From Candidatus Dojkabacteria bacterium (lineage in GTDB: Bacteria > Patescibacteriota > Dojkabacteria > SC72), in NCBI GenBank assembly GCA_012514355.1, contig JAAZAL010000123.1:1-5278 (forward strand): a stretch of 5,278 nucleotides of DNA, written 5' to 3'. The translations under genes were made by a program, and so were the position numbers. The first letter of the stretch is position 1. The number at the start of each line of letters is the position of its first letter. Positions 1 through 3,668 of the stretch are shown here, one piece after another. Under the pieces are notes generated by a model. That model saw nothing but the letters and a program-made list of their open reading frames with translations, did no database searches and was not told where the DNA came from.

Positions 1-1
1 A

Positions 2-277
2 AAAAATGCAGAAAAAGAAGTAAATAGTCTAAGATTAGAAAACCTAAACCTTTCAATCGGTATTAAAGATATGTCTACAGATCAATATTTAGAGAAAGAA
101 GCTAGAGACAGATTAAACTTTGGTGGAGAAGGGGAGGTTGTATTTGTAATCCCTGATAATATGATTGAATTTGCTAAAAAAGAGGTAGATTCAATTGTTA
201 ATCCTAAAGTACAACCAGTGTATGAAAGTGGTAGTAATATTGATAAATGGTTGCAGTTTCTTGTTTTAGGTGTTTGA
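2..277 (+). CDS. Septum formation initiator (FtsB/DivIC family), C-terminal part
   Basis: This is the 3' end of a gene that begins before the window; the frame is open from base 2 to the TGA at 275-277. The visible 91 residues start in a polar, leucine-spaced stretch (SLRLENLNLSIGI) that looks like the end of the coiled coil of FtsB/DivIC proteins. It is followed by the family's most recognisable segment, YLEKEARDRLNF, then GEGEVVFVIP. FtsB and DivIC are small bitopic membrane proteins that form a subcomplex with FtsL and its relatives at the division site and help activate septal peptidoglycan synthesis. The membrane helix expected upstream lies outside the window. The ATG at base 71 is internal, because the family pattern clearly continues upstream of it. 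The C-terminal tail with a late tryptophan (NIDKWLQFL) has no function I can assign. Family membership is fairly sure; whether it is the FtsB or the DivIC equivalent cannot be decided. Confidence 0.8.
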   Translation, partial: KNAEKEVNSLRLENLNLSIGIKDMSTDQYLEKEARDRLNFGGEGEVVFVIPDNMIEFAKKEVDSIVNPKVQPVYESGSNIDKWLQFLVLGV

Positions 278-302
278 TATACCTAGATATATAGAGTATA
301 AT
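274..302 (+). promoter_or_regulatory. Sigma70-type promoter for tRNA-fMet
   Basis: TTGATA at 274-279 and TATAAT at 297-302 are separated by exactly 17 bases, close to the housekeeping sigma consensus. The predicted start near 309 leaves a leader of about 9 bases before the tRNA at 318. The -35 box overlaps the TGA stop (275-277) of the preceding division gene, so the tRNA has its own promoter despite the tight packing. Confidence 0.8.
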
Positions 303-317
303 CTGCACTGTTAGCAT

Positions 318-392
318 CGCGGGGTAGAGCAGTGGCAGCTCGTCAGGCTCATAACCTGAAGGTCGTTGGTTCGAATCCAACCCCCGCAACCA
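318..392 (+). tRNA. Initiator tRNA-Met (CAT)
   Basis: A complete 75-base cloverleaf with anticodon CAT at 350-352. The acceptor strands are 318-324 and 382-388, the discriminator is A389, and CCA is encoded at 390-392. Initiator hallmarks are visible: the first acceptor position is an unpaired C opposite A (C318/A388), and the D stem has the A:T pair at position 11:24. The sequence closely follows the E. coli initiator, including the loop CTCATAA and variable loop AGGTC. Two differences stand out. The D loop is short (7 bases, AGTGGCA), and the anticodon stem (343-347 with 355-359) has A345:T357 where initiators normally have the first of three consecutive G:C pairs. It charges with Met, is formylated and binds the ribosomal P site. 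It is transcribed from its own promoter and ends 6 bases before the convergent hpt stop codon. Confidence 0.95.
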
Positions 393-398
393 TTTTCC

Positions 399-950
399 CT
401 ACTTTTTAAATGCAATATATGGCCAATTCCTTCCTTTTTCATTTGTATCAAGGCCGTATCCTTGAACCCATTTGTCCTCTATTTCAAATCCTAAGTAATC
501 TATAGGGACATTAATTTCTCTTTTGCTAGGCTTAGAAAGAAAGGCACATACCTTTAGAGAGTTGGGTTTTCTTGCTTTTAATATATCAAGCAGGGTATCT
601 ATTGAATATCCTGTATCTATTATATCTTCCACTATTATTACATTTTTCCCCTTTAATGGAATTCTGGCATCCATGGTAATTTGTGGTTCTCTGGAAGAGG
701 TTGTTTCAGATCCATAACTTGAAACTCCAATATAGTCAATTAAAAGGTTTGGGTGTTGTACTGACCTTGATAGATCAACTAAAAAAGGTGTAGCACCCTT
801 TAGCACACCTAGAAGAATAAGGGGTGTGTCTTTTTCGCCTGAGTAATCTTCGGAAATTTGATAACCTAGTTCCTCAACTCTTTGCTTAATATCTTCAGGG
901 GTAAATAGTATCTCAAATGTTGGATCTTCTGCTTCTAATCTCTCTACCAT
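399..950 (-). CDS. hpt: Hypoxanthine phosphoribosyltransferase
   Basis: A 183-residue cytoplasmic purine-salvage enzyme that joins hypoxanthine (often also guanine) to PRPP, giving IMP or GMP and pyrophosphate. The PRPP-binding signature VIIVEDIIDTGYS lies at about residues 104-116, with acidic pair E108-D109 and likely catalytic-base D112. The LKG pyrophosphate loop is at 50-52, and the mobile-loop Ser-Tyr is at S78-Y79. K140 sits where the purine-contacting lysine is expected. The segment DKWVQGYGLD (159-168) matches the base-stacking region, with Trp161 in place of the usual Phe and D168 as the expected late aspartate. Length is typical for the family. The ATG at 950-948 is supported by an AAGGA ribosome-binding site 5 bases upstream; the stop is TAG. 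It is the only minus-strand gene here, divergent from efp and convergent with tRNA-fMet. In Bacillus-type genomes hpt lies directly before ftsH; here it is inverted and separated from it. Confidence 0.95.
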   Translation of the reverse strand: MVERLEAEDPTFEILFTPEDIKQRVEELGYQISEDYSGEKDTPLILLGVLKGATPFLVDLSRSVQHPNLLIDYIGVSSYGSETTSSREPQITMDARIPLKGKNVIIVEDIIDTGYSIDTLLDILKARKPNSLKVCAFLSKPSKREINVPIDYLGFEIEDKWVQGYGLDTNEKGRNWPYIAFKK

Positions 951-955
951 AATTT

Positions 956-960
956 TCCTT
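956..960 (-). promoter_or_regulatory. Ribosome-binding site of hpt
   Basis: The minus strand reads AAGGA at 960-956, then 5 bases, then the ATG of hpt. It is the only clear Shine-Dalgarno sequence placed correctly before a start codon in this window, which makes the lack of one before efp, ftsH and polA more noticeable. Confidence 0.7.
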
Positions 961-977
961 TTATATCTTAACCAAAT

Positions 978-983
978 ATTATA
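978..983 (-). promoter_or_regulatory. -10 box of the hpt promoter
   Basis: A perfect TATAAT reads on the minus strand from 983 to 978. The predicted start near 971 would give a leader of about 20 bases that holds the AAGGA site. No good -35 hexamer is seen at the expected spacing in the AT-rich sequence near 1000-1007, so the box is supported by its own match and its position only. It shares the 105-base divergent gap with the efp promoter. Confidence 0.55.
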
Positions 984-1037
984 CCTTCCTTGTAGAATTA
1001 AATATATATGTGATAGAATTGCTCTGAAATATTAATA

Positions 1038-1043
1038 TATAAA
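1038..1043 (+). promoter_or_regulatory. Candidate -10 box of efp
   Basis: TATAAA at 1038-1043 lies 12 bases before the efp ATG, and no Shine-Dalgarno sequence lies between. A start about 7 bases downstream of the box would leave a leader of only about 5 bases. No convincing -35 box stands at 16-18 bases upstream (the nearest TTG-containing hexamer, 1019-1024, is too close). The surrounding sequence is so AT-rich that chance matches are easy, so this is tentative. Confidence 0.35.
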
Positions 1044-1055
1044 CATTTATAGCGT

Positions 1056-1616
1056 ATGCCATTAACAGATCAACCAGTAAAAGGAATGTATATAAGAGAG
1101 GAAGAAAGAATTTTTCTCTTACAAGACAGAAAACTTAAAACCCAGGGAAGACAGGGAGGATTAGTAATTATGAAACTGAAAGCATTAGATAATGGTCAAA
1201 TTATTAATAAAACTGTTAAATCGGGTACTAAGGTTGAATACGTTAATCCTGAGACTAAAGAGGTTCAATATCTTTACAGTGATGATTCCTCTGCCTACTT
1301 CATGGATATGGAGACATTTGAGACTATTAATATCCCTAAAGACGTTATCGGTTCTTACCTGAACTTTTTAAAAGAAGGGGACAGTATCCTCATTCTCTCG
1401 TATGAAGGGAAGGTATTAACGGTTAAAGAAAACTCTTCTGTTGTTTTAGAAGTGACTACAGCTGATGATGCTGTTAAAGGTAATACAGCCAATTCTGCTA
1501 CGAAACTGGTTACTGTAGAAACAGGCTACCAATTACATGTTCCTCTTTTTATCAAAACGGGGGATAAGATTAAGATTAATACTGAGACTGGGGAGTATTC
1601 AGGGAAGTCTAATTAA
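1056..1616 (+). CDS. efp: Translation elongation factor P
   Basis: A 186-residue EF-P, the usual length. EF-P enters the ribosome between the P and E sites and helps form peptide bonds at polyproline stretches. The N-terminal KOW-like domain I spans about 1-64, OB-domain II about 66-128, and OB-domain III about 129-186. Family landmarks are YLYSDDSSAYFMDMETFE (72-89), KGNT (141-144) and KLVTVETGYQLHVPLFIKTG (150-169), followed by the usual TGEY near the end. The tip loop of domain I, which normally reads PGKGG with a modified lysine, is TQGRQGG (29-35). Arg32 is at or near the tip and the loop is about one residue longer than in E. coli. The ATG at 1056 is chosen because the family N-terminus, including the KGM turn (9-11), starts there; a start at Met11 would remove the first strand. 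No ribosome-binding site is visible. No EF-P modification gene is in the window. Confidence 0.95.
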   Translation: MPLTDQPVKGMYIREEERIFLLQDRKLKTQGRQGGLVIMKLKALDNGQIINKTVKSGTKVEYVNPETKEVQYLYSDDSSAYFMDMETFETINIPKDVIGSYLNFLKEGDSILILSYEGKVLTVKENSSVVLEVTTADDAVKGNTANSATKLVTVETGYQLHVPLFIKTGDKIKINTETGEYSGKSN

Positions 1617-1623
1617 AGGAGAT
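1615..1623 (+). other. Orphan Shine-Dalgarno-like sequence
   Basis: AAAGGAGAT overlaps and follows the efp stop codon and closely matches the consensus ribosome-binding site. No ATG or GTG follows at a usable distance: the next gene is a tRNA, and the next protein start (ftsH, 1759) is about 136 bases away. It may be chance, or a remnant from when a coding gene followed efp directly. Confidence 0.4.
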
Positions 1624-1638
1624 TTCAAAGCAAAGTTC

Positions 1639-1647
1639 TGATATAAT
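1639..1647 (+). promoter_or_regulatory. Extended -10 promoter of the second tRNA, perhaps also of ftsH
   Basis: TGATATAAT at 1639-1647 is a perfect extended -10 element (TG, one base, then TATAAT). The predicted start near 1654 gives a leader of about 7 bases before the tRNA at 1661. No consensus -35 is seen at 16-18 bases upstream, which is usual for extended -10 promoters. Since no strong separate promoter is visible before ftsH, this one may also supply ftsH mRNA by read-through. Confidence 0.7.
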
Positions 1648-1660
1648 CTATAGGTAATTT

Positions 1661-1737
1661 GGTGGGATAGCTCAGTTGGTTAGAGCATGGGATTCATAAA
1701 CCCAAGGTCGGTGGTTCGATCCCACCTCCCACTACCA
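1661..1737 (+). tRNA. tRNA-Met (CAT), probably elongator
   Basis: A 77-base cloverleaf with anticodon CAT at 1695-1697 and encoded CCA at 1735-1737. The acceptor strands are 1661-1667 and 1727-1733, fully paired with a G:T wobble at 1:72, so it is not an initiator. The D loop is AGTTGGTTA, the variable loop AGGTC, and the T arm is GGTGG/CCACC around TTCGATC. The anticodon stem (1688-1692 with 1700-1704) has four good pairs, but the pair next to the loop is A1692-A1700, a mismatch at 31:39. CAT can also mark tRNA-Ile2, whose C is changed to lysidine by TilS. The G4:C69 and G5:C68 acceptor pairs and the likeness to Bacillus elongator tRNA-Met favour Met, but identity is not proven. ftsH follows 21 bases after the CCA. 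Confidence 0.9.
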
Positions 1738-1745
1738 TTTCATTT

Positions 1746-1751
1746 TAATAT
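1746..1751 (+). promoter_or_regulatory. Weak -10-like hexamer before ftsH
   Basis: TAATAT at 1746-1751 matches four of six consensus bases and lies 7 bases before the ftsH ATG, so a start from it would be at or next to the start codon. The -35 region would fall inside the tRNA gene and does not match. The evidence is weak, and read-through from the tRNA promoter is an equally good explanation. Confidence 0.2.
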
Positions 1752-1758
1752 TTTGTAT

Positions 1759-3633
1759 ATGTCAGAAGAAAAAAAAGAAAATAAAGGGCCTAAGGTAAAT
1801 ATAATAAGAATTAGACCTAAGAAGAAAAATGCTCAGTTAATTGGAGTAATTTCTTTCATTGTAATGTCGCTATTCCTGACATACGGTATTAACTCCATAC
1901 TAGGATCTAATTCTAAGGGAAGTGAAGTTCCTCTAAGTGAAATTGTACTTTACATCTCAGAAGGAGAGTATGAGGAAGTTATTCTTAAAGATGATATGGT
2001 ATTAATCTCTCAAATAAGTAAAGTAGAAGGGCAGGAGGTAGTAGAGAAAAAGTATGCATTAATTCCTGCAGGTGTTGACTTTTACGGTTTACTTTCTGAT
2101 TCAGAGGTTGATATTAAGACACTACAAAATGATTACTACCAACCAAGATTAGGGATTTCAATAGGGGATATCATCTCCTTTGTATTTCTTTTTGCAGGAT
2201 TGGGTTTAGCATATATGTTAATAAAGAATATGCAGAGATCGGGTGGTCAAATTATGGATTTCGGTCAGAGTAAAGCTAAGCTTCTTTTTGGTAAGAAAAC
2301 AGGTATTAATTTTGAGGATGTTGCAGGTATAGATGAGGTTAAAGAAGAGTTAACAGAGATTGTTGATTTCTTAAAAGAGCCAAAGAAATATCTTAATATA
2401 GGGGCTAGAATTCCAAAGGGAGTATTGTTAGCAGGTGCTCCAGGAACTGGTAAAACTCTTTTAGCTAGAGCAGTAGCAGGGCAAGCAGGTGTCCCATTCT
2501 TTCATACCTCTGGTTCTGAGTTTGAAGAGATGCTTGTAGGTGCAGGAGCTTCTAGAGTAAGAGATTTGTTTACAAAGGCGAGAAAAGCTGCTCCTTGTAT
2601 CATCTTTATCGATGAGATAGATGCTGTTGCTAAAAAGAGAGGAACTGTTCTACACTCTGGTGCTGGAGAACAGACACTTAACCAGATACTTGTTGAAATG
2701 GATGGTTTAGAAGATAGAGAGAATGTAATTGTTCTTGCTGCTACAAATAGGCCAGATGTATTAGATCCTGCAATTCTTAGACCAGGAAGATTTGATAGAT
2801 TGGTTGTTGTCCCAATGCCTGATTTCCAAGGTAGAAAAGAAATTATTCAGGTTCATGCAAAAAACAAGAAATTTGAAGAGGGTGTTGACCTAGATTTAAT
2901 TGCTAAGAAAACAATAGGGTATTCAGGAGCTGATTTAGAGAATCTTTTAAATGAAGCCGCCATTATGGCTGCTAAAGAAGATAGGAAGAAAGTGACCCAA
3001 GGAGACCTTTTGGAATCATATCTTAAGGTAAAATTAGGTAGAAAAAAGAAAGGTGCAATTGGAGAAGAGGATATTAAAGTGACAGCTTACCATGAGGCAG
3101 GTCATGCAATTGTTGCTAAGTTTACTAAGTATGCAACTCCAGTGGAACAGGTTTCCATCATACCAAGAGGTATGTCTGGGGGAGTTACAGTATATCTTCC
3201 TGAGGATGATAAAAAACATGTATACAAAGATGAAATGTTGGCTAATTTGATATCTGCTGTAGGAGGTAGAGCAGCAGAAGAACTTTTCATTGGTAGAATT
3301 TCTACCGGTGCTTCTGCAGATATTGAACAAGCTACTGCGGTTGCTAAAGAGATGGTAACTCAGTATGGAATGTCCGAAAAGTTAGGAATGGTTAAATATG
3401 GAGACATGGAGGAGACTAAACATTTAGGATACTCATATGGAGGAGGTAGAGATTTTAGTGAGAAATATGCAGAAATGATTGATTCAGAGGTTAAATCTTT
3501 AATAGATACTGCTTACAGTGAGGCAAAAAAGACTCTTTCTCAAAAGAAAGAGTATGTAGAGAAATTAGTAAAAATGCTTTTTGAAAATGAGGTTGTTTCA
3601 AAAGATGAGTTTGATTCAATATTTGTAGATTAA
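1759..3633 (+). CDS. ftsH: ATP-dependent zinc metalloprotease FtsH
   Basis: A 624-residue membrane AAA+ protease that forms a hexamer and degrades damaged or regulatory proteins at the cytoplasmic membrane. In order: a short basic cytoplasmic N-terminus, membrane helix 1 (about 25-48), an outer domain (about 50-132), helix 2 (about 133-155), the AAA+ module, then the M41 peptidase. Walker A is GAPGTGKT (226-233), Walker B is IIFIDEID (281-288), sensor N is N330, and the arginine fingers are R341 and R344. The zinc site is HEAGH (445-449) with E446 catalytic, and D521 in TGASADI is the likely third ligand. Pore loop 1 reads EEMLVGAGA (256-264), with Leu259 where an aromatic is usual. The Walker B-proximal loop (294-306) lacks the usual DER before EQTLNQ. 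The frame is open back into the tRNA, so the ATG at 1759 is chosen as the first start after the tRNA and gives a normal N-terminus. No ribosome-binding site is seen. Confidence 0.97.
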   Translation: MSEEKKENKGPKVNIIRIRPKKKNAQLIGVISFIVMSLFLTYGINSILGSNSKGSEVPLSEIVLYISEGEYEEVILKDDMVLISQISKVEGQEVVEKKYALIPAGVDFYGLLSDSEVDIKTLQNDYYQPRLGISIGDIISFVFLFAGLGLAYMLIKNMQRSGGQIMDFGQSKAKLLFGKKTGINFEDVAGIDEVKEELTEIVDFLKEPKKYLNIGARIPKGVLLAGAPGTGKTLLARAVAGQAGVPFFHTSGSEFEEMLVGAGASRVRDLFTKARKAAPCIIFIDEIDAVAKKRGTVLHSGAGEQTLNQILVEMDGLEDRENVIVLAATNRPDVLDPAILRPGRFDRLVVVPMPDFQGRKEIIQVHAKNKKFEEGVDLDLIAKKTIGYSGADLENLLNEAAIMAAKEDRKKVTQGDLLESYLKVKLGRKKKGAIGEEDIKVTAYHEAGHAIVAKFTKYATPVEQVSIIPRGMSGGVTVYLPEDDKKHVYKDEMLANLISAVGGRAAEELFIGRISTGASADIEQATAVAKEMVTQYGMSEKLGMVKYGDMEETKHLGYSYGGGRDFSEKYAEMIDSEVKSLIDTAYSEAKKTLSQKKEYVEKLVKMLFENEVVSKDEFDSIFVD

Positions 3634-3662
3634 TTGTAGTAATACATTTTCTCTAGTAAAAT
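3634..3662 (+). promoter_or_regulatory. Candidate polA promoter, possibly leaderless
   Basis: TTGTAG at 3634-3639 and TAAAAT at 3657-3662 are 17 bases apart in the short gap after ftsH. The -10 box matches five of six consensus bases; the -35 box matches only TTG. A start 7 bases past the -10 box would fall on the A of the polA ATG at 3669, and no Shine-Dalgarno sequence is present. This suggests a leaderless mRNA, but the gap is AT-rich and the match could be chance. Confidence 0.4.
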
Positions 3663-3668
3663 ATATTA

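Noticed and set aside
275..277. TGA read as glycine (code 25, as in some candidate phyla)
   Set aside because: No in-frame TGA occurs inside hpt, efp, ftsH or polA, and the TGA here sits at a plausible protein end. Reading through would add only three residues before a TAG, so it is not strictly excluded for this gene, but nothing supports it.
204..389. Minus-strand open frame of 61 codons
   Set aside because: It is antisense to the tRNA-fMet and the division gene tail and resembles no family; the tRNA explains the sequence.
393..400. Rho-independent terminator after tRNA-fMet
   Set aside because: There is only a four-T run with no separate hairpin; the same lack of hairpins holds after efp, the second tRNA and ftsH.
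1661..1737. tRNA-Ile2 with lysidine-modified CAT
   Set aside because: The acceptor stem has G4:C69 and G5:C68, unlike TilS-recognised tRNA-Ile2, and the whole is closer to elongator Met. It is kept as a minor alternative.
1687..1758. Upstream extension of ftsH to an ATG at 1687
   Set aside because: This start lies inside the tRNA gene; the extra 24 residues are translated tRNA and spacer and are not FtsH-like. The ATG at 1759 gives a normal N-terminus.
3034..3330. Minus-strand open frames inside ftsH, and similar ones inside polA (3776-3997, 4307-4591, 4895-5191)
   Set aside because: They lie opposite clearly conserved coding sequence, have cysteine- and serine-rich shadow-like translations, and lack ribosome-binding sites.
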